Assembly: GCF_019279795.1 (NCBI RefSeq)
Contig: NC_056744.1
Coordinates: 1,505,410,310-1,505,474,309 of the forward strand
Direction of reading: 5' to 3'
DNA: 64,000 nucleotides
Source of the DNA: Protopterus annectens
Lineage: Eukaryota > Chordata > Ceratodontiformes > Protopteridae
Part shown: positions 31,927 to 43,410 of the stretch, piece by piece
Numbering within the stretch: position 1 is the stretch's first letter
Layout: every line of letters starts with the position of its first letter
Notes under the pieces: generated by a model
The model's input: only the letters and a program-made list of their open reading frames with translations
The model's database searches: none
What the model was told of the DNA's origin: nothing
Program-made: the position numbers and the translations under genes

Positions 31927-32125
31927 AGTTAATGGGTTGGCATAGTGTTTAAGGCTATGAGCTGTAGTTCCTGTGGTACAGGGTTTTATTTCCTCAGCCT
32001 TCGTGTGCCTACTGTGCAATCTTGGGTAAGTCACTTAACCAGATAGTGCTTGGAGGCAACTGTGAATTTGGGCTAGACTCCTCAGAGGTACACCAGAATG
32101 CAAGCCTAGTAACTACCTATGAACC
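31927..32125 (+). mobile_element. tRNA-derived SINE with CR1-like tail (copy 1)
   Basis: The head has a pol III A-box-like TTGGCATAGTGTTTAAGGCT and a degenerate B box, GGGTTTTATTTCC. The body has CTCAGCCTTCGTGTGCCTAC and GGGTAAGTCACTTAACC, a MIR-like phrase. The tail, GGGCTAGACTCC...AAGCCTAGTA followed by CCTATGAACC, matches the 3' end of the CR1-like LINE in this window. It has no coding capacity. Confidence 0.75.
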
Positions 32126-32177
32126 TCTTTGGGTTGCTGTCTACAATAATCCTGATCTGATAGATTTATATCAACTA

Positions 32178-32415
32178 AAAAGTACAGTTGTGTACCTACC
32201 ATAAATGTAGATGTTCAAGTGTATTCACTGTTGCAGTCATTACTCTTGGGTTATCCTGCTGGCAGGCTAACCTCAGGTCAGCCAGAATTCCAAAGTCTAG
32301 GTCCGGCGTCGGTTGCTGTCGCCTCTTCCCTGACATCAGTGCGCCAGGGGTATAAAAGATGCAGCCGACGCCATTTTCTTCAGTCCTTCTTGCCACGTGG
32401 TGCCCGAAATACAAT
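32178..32415. mobile_element. DIRS terminal-repeat fragment
   Basis: It starts AGTACAGTTGTGTACCTACC exactly as a DIRS end and continues with ATAAATGTAGATGTT and CAGTCATTACTC. A TATAAAA box lies at 32351-32357, followed by CTTCTTGCCACGTGGTGCCC. It resembles the ends of the DIRS element at 41902-47375. The rest of the element is missing. Confidence 0.78.
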
Positions 32416-32754
32416 TTACTATGTTGCTTAACTTTGATAAAATGTAACAGGTTTAAGTATAAATACATAGCATAATGCACAATGATCAAGAATAAAACTA
32501 ATTCTGCTGTACAGATAGGATATGCAATATGGATTACATATTTATGGGGTACAAATTAAGAAAAGGTGGGATTCAGAGATGTTACAGTGATGATCTCAAT
32601 ATGGCATGTGAAACCTAGTATGGAGATTATCACCCATAGTACTGAGCACATGTGATTCAGATCCAGAAATATGTCAGGAGCAGCTTGGTATATCATAGAA
32701 TGAAATGAACACTGTACTGCGTAACATCTCAGTAAGACTTTCATTTCAACTGTG

Positions 32755-32950
32755 TACTGAGTAATATAGTGCATACAAATGACACATATGGAATACTGAG
32801 TATTAAAGGGCATAACAAATGACATAGATGGAATACTGAGTAATATAGTGCATAACAGATGACAGATACAATACTGAGTATTATAATGCATACCAAATGA
32901 CACAGATGTAACAGAGTAATATAGTGCATAATAAATGACACAGTATATAG
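32755..32950. repeat. Minisatellite, period about 37-42 bp, five units
   Basis: Units like ACTGAGTAATATAGTGCATA plus ACAAATGACACAGATGGAAT repeat with indels. Open frames on the minus strand here are products of the repeat. Confidence 0.8.
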
Positions 32951-33481
32951 ACAGCACAGTGAGGCATCGATGTGGACCCCCATAATTCTGTATAGAACAA
33001 AGTAATCCAACAAGGATTTAGGTCATTTGAAGTACAAATGATACTGCAGAGTGCAGGCCTAAATTCACAATAGTAAAGCACATTCATATAGGGGGTTAGT
33101 TTATGTAAAGGGCACACAACATCATAGATAGTGCAACCATGGTCACAATGTTCACAATACTGCAGAAAGTATTAGAGATTACTCTGAAGTGCACCACATA
33201 CTACATAATTCTGTACATGTCTAGAAGGAATCATAAGTGATAGTACCTTGTGCAGTTCTTCTCAGCATCATGTAGTATGCAAACAGTGACAGAAGGCATC
33301 GATCCTGGAACAAGAAGTTGCTAGACATCATCTCCACAGATCTATAATGCTATGAGCTCTACTGCTCCTATATGATGGGGCTGCTCTGCAGTGGTATACC
33401 AGGTACACATGCACTTAAGGTACATAGTAGACAGTACTGTCTACTGTACACAGTAATAGGATCACAGGGCATGCATGCAGT

Positions 33482-33665
33482 CATTTGTGAACAGAATGCA
33501 AAATGTTCCATAAAAGAGACAGATATATACAATTGGGGGAACCCATGTAAACTGAGGATACACAGTAGGACCTCACAGTATAGCCTACATTGTTGCAGCT
33601 CATGAATGGAGGCATTTGGGAGCAGAATGCACAGTGTTCCATGTAAGAGACAGGTGTATACAGCA
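33482..33665. repeat. Diverged 130-bp-spaced duplication
   Basis: CATTTGTGAACAGAATGCAA followed by ATGTTCCATAAAAGAGACAG is repeated about 130 bp on as CATTTGGGAGCAGAATGCAC with GTGTTCCATGTAAGAGACAG. Confidence 0.7.
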
Positions 33666-33699
33666 GTTACAATGTACAGTTGTTCTTGTAATGAATTAA

Positions 33700-33870
33700 A
33701 GTATTTAAGTGATGTTGCTGTTTGAATGAACTGTCTGATGAAGCAATGGTTACCATTGCAAAAGTGCTCACCATTTTGGTATTAAAAACGATTTTACTTT
33801 GTCGTGATTCAGCTTCTTTATTCCAGCTACCTTCCTACTGGGCACCTGTGTTTCAGCATTTTAACTAATA
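33700..33870 (+). mobile_element. PLE 3' tail with hammerhead-like core
   Basis: CTGATGA at 33735-33741 is followed by a perfect 7-bp stem, GCAATGG-TTA-CCATTGC (33743-33759), then AAAA (canonical GAAA) and GTGCTCACC. After it comes ATTAAAAACG and CAGCTTCTTTATTCC, like PLE 3' ends. No coding part was recognised next to it. Confidence 0.55.
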
Positions 33871-34141
33871 CTTAAGATGGGCTTTTTTATATATTTATTA
33901 TTTTTGTATATGGTTATAGTAAATTAATGATTGCATTATTTAATATTTGTATATACTCTATGGAGTCATGATTAGTCCATTTCAAATGACGTTTGCATAG
34001 TGTTGATTCACTATTTAAAGTGATGTGTTTTCATATATAAAACAAAGAGGCCATTTACTGGAGAAACAGCAGTCAGCTTGCTGCTTTTACTGTTGGCTCA
34101 AGTACAGTTGTGGTTGATAGATTTTTTGGTGCTGGAGTTTT

Positions 34142-34146
<5 letters not shown>

Positions 34147-34188
<42 letters not shown>
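34147..34188. repeat. (GT)n microsatellite
   Basis: About 20 uninterrupted GT units. Confidence 0.98.
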
Positions 34189-34192
<4 letters not shown>

Positions 34193-34369
34193 CTGTCTTT
34201 GTGCACATCTGGGATTCATACATTTTTTTTTCTTTTTATTTTTCTAGGAAATTATATTTGATTGCTGGCCCCAGTTTTTATGTTCAGTGTGAATTTTTTC
34301 ATAACATTCATGAGTAGCAAGGCTATTTTAGTGTAATGACCATGTATGCCTTGCCAATACCCATCCTCA

Positions 34370-35480
34370 GGGACCATCTCTTCTAGGGAGAATCCATTTA
34401 GTCCTGGGTTAAATTTGAGAGTGTCTATCCAGTTTTTAAGATTTCATTTGATATTTGATGGAAACAATTGAATCACGTTACTTAACCTGCAGAGGAAGTT
34501 TATTCCAAAGATGGGGGATGTGCTGAGGGATGAATCCATCTCTCTTTCACATTCAGTTTATCTGCTGTTGAAAGTTCCTGGCTTTAGTGTTAAGTGTTTC
34601 CCACTCTGTTTGAAAATCGTGCTATTTGACTTACATAGATATAGAAGATAAAGGATCACTGGATCCCAAATGACACAGTAAGTCAGATAGAGTACTTTCA
34701 TGTTAGGAACTTCTGGGGTTTTCTGAGTTTGTTTATATGTTGAGGTACATTCCAAAAGAAATGTGCTGTACAATGAGTTTGATTGGTGTTGAACATAGGG
34801 GAATAATATCATCCTTGGATGTAGACAAAAATATCTGTCTATTAGTTGTAATAAGCAAAAGGATTTACTGACAACAGTTACCAAATAATGATCAAAGGAG
34901 AGGGCACTATCAATCCATGTGCCCAAGTCCCTGACAGTCTTTTTTGTTTTGTAAGGGAACGGTATCTATACTGCATGTTATAGATAATTGCTATTTTTTA
35001 AACAAAAAAAATTGCATTTTATAGTTCATTTTAAGCTCATTAAGAGTATACAAGGTGTTAGCTTAATATCAGATCTTTCAGAAGAACACAGATATTGGAC
35101 AATTTTTGACAATTTCATCCAGTTTGCAATTATCTGGCAATTTGGTTAACTAGAGGTCATGGCTATCAGTTTCGAGTTCAGAGAAGGGGATGCCAAACAG
35201 GAAAGGAACTAGTACAGATTCCTAGTGACTCCATTGGTTACTCCAGTGATATTTGAAGAGACATATGCCAAAACAACCTTTGTTGTTTCTATATTTCAGC
35301 CAGTTGGCTATCTATTTTACCACATAAGAACCTATGTTCAAGACAGCTCTGGTATGAGGTATGGTTTCAAATGATTTGACCAGATCAGTAAAGTGTATAA
35401 ACAGTATGGCCACTTAGGTTACGTGACCATCTCAAAGAAGTTAAGAAGATTTAACAGGAATGATCTCCACATAATGGACT
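34370..35480 (-). pseudogene. Strongly decayed CR1-like RT fragment
   Basis: Minus-strand reading gives DLGTWIDSALSFDHYLVTVV and SKSFCLLQLI (about 34930-34850), parallel to DLGTQVDSNLSFDSHIATVV in the copy at 54.3 kb. Farther upstream, near 35460-35400, pieces like SFLLNLLNFFEMV match the GRSCLLNLVDFFETV block. Stops are many. No terminal stem-loop was found at its 3' side. Confidence 0.7.
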
Positions 35481-36044
35481 AGAAAGCATCACCTTCTGTA
35501 CCAGTAACCACATGCATAACCTCAGAGAGGTTATATTTACTTGCTGATCTACATCAGCAGTCTATACAAAGCCTGCAGGAAAATAAACTCTTGCAGAATG
35601 AAAGAGGCAACATGCAGCCCTTAGTGACCTTGAGTCCACAGCCTTCATAGGCAAAGGTATGGCATTCACATACTTAGCTGTATAAACAGTCTAACAAAAC
35701 TTCCTCTCATGGAACACACTAGTGTGTGCCATGCTATTGCAGAATGAAAACTCTGCCATGAGTGGAATTGAACCCATTGGTGAATTTATAGCAAAACTGT
35801 GGTGTCTTAACTTGTTACTCTACAAGTGTAAATTAATGTAGGCCTGCAACCACTAATATATATATAATAAACCCTATAATGCTCCCATTCAATAATAATA
35901 GTACCACATAAGTACCAATGCTTGAAACTGTGCAACTGCTATCTGCCTTTTGGCTGAACACTCCCTCTATGCGATTATGCATATTCCAAAATTAATCTTA
36001 AATGGCCCAAATTAGAAAATTAACAAATATTTCCAAACCTGGCT
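35481..36044. other. Unassigned stretch
   Basis: No gene or recognised element. It may include more decayed LINE sequence. Confidence 0.4.
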
Positions 36045-36240
36045 GTTGTACTTGCAGTCAGAGTTTAGCTTAGCATCTCAGCCACTGTAATGTTATAGGT
36101 TAGATCCTAAACAAATGAAATTGTACATAACTTTATCTAGTTAACACAAAATACAGAGTTTAATCTTGACCTTGGGTTACTGGCTAGGCTTAAAATAGCC
36201 CTTCAGGGCAGTTAGCCTAGTACTCACCTATGAACTATGA
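36045..36240 (+). mobile_element. Degenerate SINE or LINE end with CR1-like tail
   Basis: The CR1-type stem-loop (CTAGGCT 36184-36190, AGCCTAG 36214-36220) and CCTATGAAC tail are clear. Upstream, AGGTTAGATCC near 36098-36108 could be a decayed B box, so a SINE is possible; this part is weak. Confidence 0.5.
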
Positions 36241-37320
36241 CTATTACTTCAACAAACATAACCACCATAGAAACTGTAACAAATACCAAAATACTAGGAG
36301 TCATAATAGACAATAACCTAACATTTGACCTGTATATCACCCAGGCCATCAAGAAAACTCACAAAAACTGGATTTCCTCTACAGAAACAAACCCTGCCTC
36401 ACAGACTTATCAAGAAAATCCTTATCATCATCCTATCTTCTCTCATCCCTTCTCTATGAAACCACCCATATTAACCAACATTCAAGCCACCCTACTAAAT
36501 AAATTACAGGTGTCATTTAACAAAACAGCCGAGTCTGCAGCTAATGCATCCTACTGTACACACTACTGCTTAACACTTAAGAAGCCCAACTAGCTAGTCA
36601 TCTTACATTCACTCAACTTCGAATTGGTCACAAAATAATATACAAACCACAGACGTGCCCTTCTGTACAAAACATTCTCAAGTACTACTTCCCACCACAT
36701 TGCCTTCGGTCTGGTAATTAGAGCCTAGTAATAACTTCCAAATCCCATAATACAGCTGGGGATACACTATACTTATGCTGTCACCAGACAGTGGCACTCC
36801 CTGACTATTCCTCTAAAACAGGACAGCTGTGCATCTAGCTTTAAGCACAACCTAAAACAGCACAGACTCCTCCTGGCTCTGTTCTTGTTCACACCCTGAC
36901 AGACTGACACTTTCTCGCTCTCTCTCTCAGCTTTGTAGAATATCTCCAACCCCTAACTTTCCAGCTCTCCTGCCTTGTCCTGTAAATGTAAATAAATCCT
37001 ATCTATATTTACGACTGTATACAGCTTTTCATCGCTCCTTTGTAAATGAAATTTGTATACTGATGTACATGTAAATGTAACCTGTTTATTATTGTATATT
37101 AACCTCTGTCTTGATTGTAGTAACCATATGATGATTTTAAAACCCCATTTCTATTGTTAAGAAACTGATTTTTTTCTCAGTAAATTCTTTGCAATTTTTT
37201 TATTTGTTGTTGTAACTGTAATGGAGCTTTTCTCCCTGGGCCTCCACTGAAAATGGGCCCAAATGCACAGTCAGACCATCCCGGTAAACAAAAAGGCAAT
37301 AAATACATAAAAAATACAGT
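36240..37320 (+). mobile_element. 5'-truncated L2-like LINE
   Basis: An open frame 36237-36593 holds TKILGVIIDNNLTFDLYITQ, the region after the RT palm in L2/CR1-type proteins, followed by decayed C-terminal sequence. The 3' UTR ends in CTGGGCCTCCACTGAAAATG, GTCAGACCATCCCGGTAAAC and a (AATA)n run. The same tail occurs at 31618-31705. It inserted directly next to the CR1-type tail. Confidence 0.65.
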
Positions 37321-39840
37321 GGTATATAGTGGTGAAATCATATTCTTTAAAGAAGGCAAGCATCGCATCTCATATCTAGATAGTTAAATTAGCATTGATT
37401 GTACAACTGTATGTCACTGTGGTTTCCTTTCTTGTATCATTATGTTTATCTCACCTGTAATTACATTAATTAATAGGATCTCTGTCTTTCATTAAAAAGG
37501 GTGCCGTCTTCTGTATTACTTTCACTGCGTATACTCAACTGATATAATTGTAGTCAATCATATTCTATAATTTAAGTGTACAACAAATATCATAATTGTG
37601 TTAAATTATATTGCTCAATTTAAGCAAGTGCATAACTGACACTCTTCAAATGAAATTTGTGTATTCTTCCCTTATGGGCCTGGCTCATGGCTGACTAGTA
37701 ACTTTGAACTAGCTCACTTACACAGTTAACAAGCAGGTAATAAATAAATAAAGTACAAAATTAACTTACTGTATATATATCTATTGCCATGTTGAAATGT
37801 AAAAAGTTGTCCATTTGAGACAAACTTCTGAATTCTAGAAGTCAAAATATCAGACTTGAGAACTGCAGAGTGATGGCAAGAACTTACAGGAAATAGATCA
37901 GAATTTAGATACGACTATAACTTAGGTAATTTCAAAAGTGAAACACAGCACTGACAATCAATTATAATGCAGGCTGCCAATTGGACAGCCTTCCTTCCAT
38001 TATGGTATGTAACTGTTAAAACTACCATTGCACTACAGGTATACAGCTATATATATTGTTGAACCCAAGGATCATACTTCCAGACCTGGTTCTTAATTGT
38101 GGAGTTCAGTTGTTTCAACTCCAGGATCCCTTCTTTGTGCTGCCATGTGAAATTTTATTTTCAAGAGATTGGGAATTAGGTCTTTAGAAACCACCTGAAT
38201 TTTCACTCTACTGCCTATATTTCATTTGTCCGCTAAATGATCTGGGTAGAATAGTCTCTGTGTGTTGTTAACCAAGCTCTGCCAGCATTCTATTTCTACC
38301 TGCTATAATTCTGTCTAGATCTGTATCAAGATGACATTAAAATACTCTCTATGCGATTGAGCATTTATGCAGTTGATGATGTCTAATTGGACTAAACAGT
38401 AATTCAGAGCGAGAAATACATTCTATATTTAGTCCTTAGAAATGGGAAACCTGGGTAAATGTCATTTGTAATAAAGTTATTACCCGATTCTCTGTGCCAT
38501 TACCCCAGTATTTTGTGATATAACATCCTTTTACAGATGGCTAAGATGGCCTATCTCCTTTCTATGCTGTATTTTTGCAATCTACAACTGATATCCCTTG
38601 TTGCTTTCTACCTCAAGCACACATATCAGTGTTAATGTTTTGTCTTTTGTAAACGTGCTATATCAATGTTCAAGTTGATTATGTTGCTGAATATAGTTTG
38701 TGAGTTTAAACTAGCATTTATACTTTTAATAGTCCATGTAAGATATAAAACTAGCTTGATGGAGTTTTATTAGAGTACACAATGACCGCCTTAAATGGGG
38801 TGTTGTCATTCTCAGTTTTATGGAATTTACAGTTCAAAACACACTTGCCCAAATTTCACTGTCAAGAGACAAACCAAAAACTTACTTAAACAGATGAACA
38901 TCTCCTTACAACTATATCAAAATACCACACAAACTCAATGCTCAATGATAATTTAATTACTCATGACTGTGATATTCAATGAATACTAACTGAACGACTC
39001 AAAGTGAATAATGTCAAATTAAAGAATGTGGCACTCTATGTACCACTGGTGAGTTCTATCTCAGCCTTGACTATAACATACATAGTCTTGTCTGGTCAGG
39101 CCCCTTGTCCTCTCTGCTTTTCTCTATACTTTAACATCCTGGTAATAGTAAAACAGTCTGTTAGGCATAACCTGCAAATGTGAAAAAAAATGTGAAAAAG
39201 CTGTTCTTATAGTTAATTATTAATAAATATAGTCATCTTACTCCTATAAATATACATTTAACGGCAGGCAGATCCCATCCATATTGAAAATTGTCAAGAC
39301 ACATGCAGAGAGCATGACACAGAATCCCATACCCATAAATTGACATGCAATTACCTCATGCTAGGGTTTAAACTGTAAAAAATATAACACAATTTAGTGT
39401 TGGAAATTTGAGGAAAAACAAAGAATGGCATGCCCAGTATTGCTTTGAGCACAAGCATTCAGAGTTATAAGGATAAAGGAAATTCCCTTCACCGGCATGC
39501 ATAGAGTGCACTTAATGAGAGTTCAAAATTAATATTTCACAGTAAGCATATATTATCTTCTAAGATACAGATAAGCTCACTTTTGGCATGCTTACCTCTC
39601 CATCAGCTAAAATGATATATAAACAAAAGAAGAGGAGAAAAATAATCAGTTTGGGTTGTTAATAGTATGGATTAAAATACAGTTATTTTTGCATTTCAAA
39701 CATTCCGGGTTAGGGTATCCTAACAAAAAGCTGCTTAAAACTTTGTACAGACATGTCTTGCATAAAAGACTTGTATTCAGTTTGAACAGAGTTAATTTCT
39801 CTGATCGATATTTCTGGTGCCATGAAGTCCGATATCATAA
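37321..39840. other. No recognised feature (about 2.5 kb)
   Basis: AT-rich DNA with only short chance open frames. I recognise no repeat or exon. Confidence 0.5.
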
Positions 39841-40169
39841 CATCGACAGCATAGGTTGTTGAATCCAAAATCATCAACACCAAGCGTTGAAAGCTAAAAA
39901 CAGTAAACTGCCAAATCATTAAATTTTTCCTAGGGAAAAATTCAATTGGCCATCCGCAAACAAAATAAACACACCCAAACATAGTGGGGGGCTTTGCCCC
40001 CTCAACTAAATATACCAACTCCGAGACCACTCTACATTGGGGAAAGGGCAAATCCCCGAGAACGGCCACACAAATTCTTTCCCAAGGAAATGATGTGGCC
40101 CTTCGCTATTTTAAGTGTTCGACTCTTAGGTGTTAATGAATATGCATTCAACAACCTAAGCTGTTGATA
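39841..40169. mobile_element. Inverted-repeat MITE, about 330 bp
   Basis: CGACAGCATAGGTTGTTGAA near 39844 is matched inverted by TTCAACAACCTAAGCTGTTG at about 40147-40166. The match continues inward for about 55 bases with changes (TCATCAACACC with TCATTAACACC). The centre has GGGGGCTTTGCCCCC. I found no clear target-site duplication, so the superfamily is open and the true ends may lie slightly further out. Confidence 0.65.
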
Positions 40170-41394
40170 AATCAATAGGGAACCAGAAGTCCACCCTCAT
40201 CTGCTATAGTGTTTTCAGACTCCTGCAATTCCATAAGCAGTTCAAATCTATTTCCATGGGTAAATGAATAGTTCCCTTGCAGGCTGATTTAGAGCATGCA
40301 TAGTGGATTTTGTCCTTTTCAGTCTCTGGTTAAACTGTAGGGCTATTTGTATGAGACATTCTCACTGTTGCTTGTCCCTTGCCTATTACTCCAGTACTTG
40401 TTGTGTCTCGGTTATTAGTGTCAGGTTTAGTGACTTGCTGTAGGATTATTGTACCAAGTAGAAGTTCACTGCATCTACATATTTTTTAAATTATGTTATA
40501 AACGTTCCAAGAGAAACATGTAGAATAACTGGGAATTACACCTGTACATTGAAGCCATACTCTGTATCTATTTATTTATTTTTTTTTAATGAATATCATA
40601 AGTGTTTTCCATTTTTGATATGATTTATTACAATCAGCTACAGCAGAAAATGTGTGCCAAGTGATCCTGAAGTTTTTACCTAGCTCATGGGCTTTATTTT
40701 TAAATACGAGTCTCAGTCTATCAATTTTAGGCATTTAAAAATAATCTGTCTTGTGATTCCCACCTTTGAGATTTTGATCATGATTCAGGGTACTGAATCA
40801 CCGAAATGGTTTACAATAGCAACAATTGCAGTAATTCATTCAGTAGGAATGAAATGGAATTCATTCCTTGTATTTTTCTGGCAGTTTAATACTTTTCAAA
40901 TAGTTTCTTCTAGCTGTATTTTCTGTATCATCAAATTTGAGCACCAGACAGAAGGTAAAGGTTTGGATTTCAATTAGTTAGTTGGTTGGCTAGCCATGGT
41001 CAGCTAGTATAGTTTTATGTGAGTTCAAAAGTGTCTGAGAGAGCAGCTAATTATTGCTGAAAATGAGTTTTGGGAGCTTTTATGTTTATATCTGCCAGAA
41101 CTACCAACTGGAGCTGTGATGTCTTTAAGGATTGTCTGCCATAACTACATGCACAGCCTGAGACAATGTCTCTCATAATGACTGGATAATTATGTTCTCA
41201 TGTGATACTGTAGGTTCTGTCAGTCTGCTTCTACTGTTTGGTACAATGGGCAGCTTCTTTTATAAAATAAGCTGACGTTTGATGACGTGAGTTGTTTGAC
41301 TTGAATTCAAAGAGCTAGACAGCCCTTTTTAATGTAAAGGGACTCCCTTTAAGTTATGTGCATCTCCCATGCACAAAGCAGTGCAAACCCCACT
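40170..41394. other. No recognised feature (about 1.2 kb)
   Basis: No coding or repeat signature seen. The open frame 40687-40977 has no motif I recognise. Confidence 0.45.
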
Positions 41395-41520
41395 AGAATA
41401 TTTTAGTTTTATTTGTTAGGCAATGGAGGCTGAGGGAATCAAACCTTGAACTACTAGGCCACATGAAGCTGCTTAGTAGCAGCTCCTTAATCCTCTGTGC
41501 CAACTGCCAGTCAAGTTATG
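41395..41520 (-). mobile_element. tRNA-derived SINE fragment (copy 2)
   Basis: On the minus strand it starts TTGGCACAGAGGATTAAGGA (A-box-like) and has a good B box, GGTTTGATTCCC, followed by CTCAGCCTCCATTGCCTA. This matches the head and body start of the SINE at 31927. The CR1-like tail is not visible here. Confidence 0.65.
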
Positions 41521-41901
41521 TTCATGGGAGTAAGGGGGCATTGTCCCCTTCATGGTTGTGCTAGTTGACATTGTTTTCTTACAGAGGTAAGTTGCAAATG
41601 TTTATTCACAGGTTATTCCCATTTTCTGAGTTTTGTTTCTGAGACTATGTGAGACTGACAAAGGTGGTCTCATTCTGGTGAGGCTCACTATCACAGGTTA
41701 TACATTTGCATACTGATCCATTAAAACACAATAGTTTAAGGGATAGCTTACCAAAGCTGAGTTTGGTCATGGAATAATCTGCCAAATAAAACCAACACAA
41801 CAAAGAGCATGTTATGTTTTAAAAGAATACTAGATAAATAACTGTGTGAAAAGAAATTTAGCATAATAACACTTCTGCTCATAATGCAAGTATGTATATA
41901 A

Positions 41902-42115
41902 AGTACAGTTGTGTACACTTACCATAAATGTAGATGTTAGAGTGTATTCACAGTCATTACATTTGGGGTAATCTGCTGGCAGGTTGCCCTCAGTTGGCTT
42001 GATTAACAAAGTCTTGGGTCCTGAGTCGGTTGCTGTCCCTTCTTCCATGACGTCAGGTCGTTAGGGGTATAAAACATGCATCCGACACCATTACATCAGT
42101 TTTTCTTGCCCCAGA
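41902..42115 (+). repeat. DIRS 2 terminal repeat at 3' end of element
   Basis: Bases from about 41947 on are an inverted copy of 47210-47350 and beyond. A TATAAAA box lies at 42068-42074, pointing into the element. Confidence 0.9.
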
Positions 42116-42269
42116 TGTCAGGTGCCCCCCTAATGGGGAGCAAATAAAATTAAACACAAAAATATACCTCCAACCAAAAGCAAATACACCAAAAAGGCTT
42201 TTAAGCATAGTAAAAGAAAGTAAAGGTATAGCCAGAGAAAAGTAGGGGGCTGGAGGGAGGGTAGCCAGG

Positions 42270-42367
42270 ATTGCAACAGTGAATACACTCGAACATTTAC
42301 ATTTATGGTAAGTGTACACAATTGTACTATGTTCTTCATGTTTCACTGTTGCAATTACATTTGGGTA
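42270..42367. repeat. DIRS 2 internal complementary region
   Basis: Left part (to 42328) is the reverse complement of the 41902 end. Right part (42329-42367) is the reverse complement of the 47375 end. The circle junction lies between 42328 and 42329. Confidence 0.88.
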
Positions 42368-42398
42368 GATTCCCAAAGCTATGATTGGGAGGAGGAGT

Positions 42399-43410
42399 TT
42401 ATGCAGCATTAGGACCAGCTATAAGGCCCTGCAAGACAGCAGTGGCAAAGCCAGCTCTGGATTTAGAGAAAATTGGTAAATGATAATGCTTGGTGAAAGT
42501 ATGTACTGAACTCCAGGTAGCAGCTTCTAGAATATCCCTGGTAGGAACACCTCTGAGAAAGGCTGCAGAAGTAGATGCAGCCCTGGTGGAATGAGATCTG
42601 ATCTCCTGGGGGATAGGTTTTCCATGGTGCTTATAGCAGAAATGAATGCAATGGCTTATCCATTTAGAAATGCTTTGTTTTGAAATAGCCTTCTCCTCTG
42701 CCCCTGCAGCAAATACTACCTGCAATTGTTCAGATTTTCTTACAGATTTAGTCCTGTCCAAGTAGAATCTAAGTTGTCTGTGCACATCCAAGGAATGCAG
42801 AATTTGTTCCCCTTTGTTCTGTGGATTGGGAAAGAAGGTTGGCAAATGAATGGAATGATTAAGAGCCACACTGGAAATCACCTTGGGCATGAAGGATGGA
42901 TTGGTCCTCAAGAGATACCCTGTCCGCATGAAAGATGATGAAAGGCTCCACTGCCATAAGGGCCTGTAATTCAGATATCCTTCTAGCTGAAGTGATTGCT
43001 AAAAGGAAGGCTGTTTTCCAAGAAAGAAATTTTAAGTCTGCAGCAGCAGCTGGCTCAAAAGAAGGCAGAGTGAGCTTCTCCAAAACAAAGTTAAAGTCCC
43101 AGGCAGGTGTAGGAGCTCTCCCAAGTGGTCTCAAGTTCTTTGTCCCTCTGGGATACTGCTTGAGCAGGGGATGAGAGAAGAGGAGTGGTTCTGTGTTATA
43201 GTGTGCTGAAATAGCTGAAGCGTGGATTTTAATAGAGGAAAATGTCAGGTCCTTGTAAAGCATCTCAGTTAGGTATTGCAAAATCTGAGGTAGATTGGGC
43301 GCTGCTGTGCTCATCCCTAAAGATTGATTCCAGGCACAGAATCTTTTCCATTTGTCAGCATAAGATTTTCTAGTACTAGGCCTTCTCGCCACCAAGATGA
43401 AATCCATCAC
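42399..43410 (-). pseudogene. DIRS 2 tyrosine recombinase, one frameshift
   Basis: The first frame (43410-42859) has VARRPSTRKSYADKWKRF and the catalytic Arg in ITSARRISEL. A shift near 42905 moves to the frame 42929-42399. That frame holds RSHSTRAAS (H-x-x-R, with a Ser before His as in DIRS 1's PHSTR) and the nucleophile Tyr in HTFTKHYHLPI. It aligns along its length with the intact DIRS 1 recombinase. Confidence 0.9.

Noticed and set aside
31927..32000. tRNA gene
   Set aside because: A and B boxes are present, but there is no cloverleaf with a proper acceptor stem. The unit is a SINE head, repeated at 41.4 and 50.2 kb.
32556..33117. Overlapping Cys-rich open frames on the minus strand
   Set aside because: They follow the 37-42-bp minisatellite and have no consistent start or motif.
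37321..39840. Host exon in the featureless stretch
   Set aside because: No open frame had codon bias, splice context or a recognised domain that would support it.
39960..40000. Helitron 3' hairpin (GGGGGCTTTGCCCCC)
   Set aside because: No CTRR end follows and the hairpin lies in the middle of an element with long inverted repeats.
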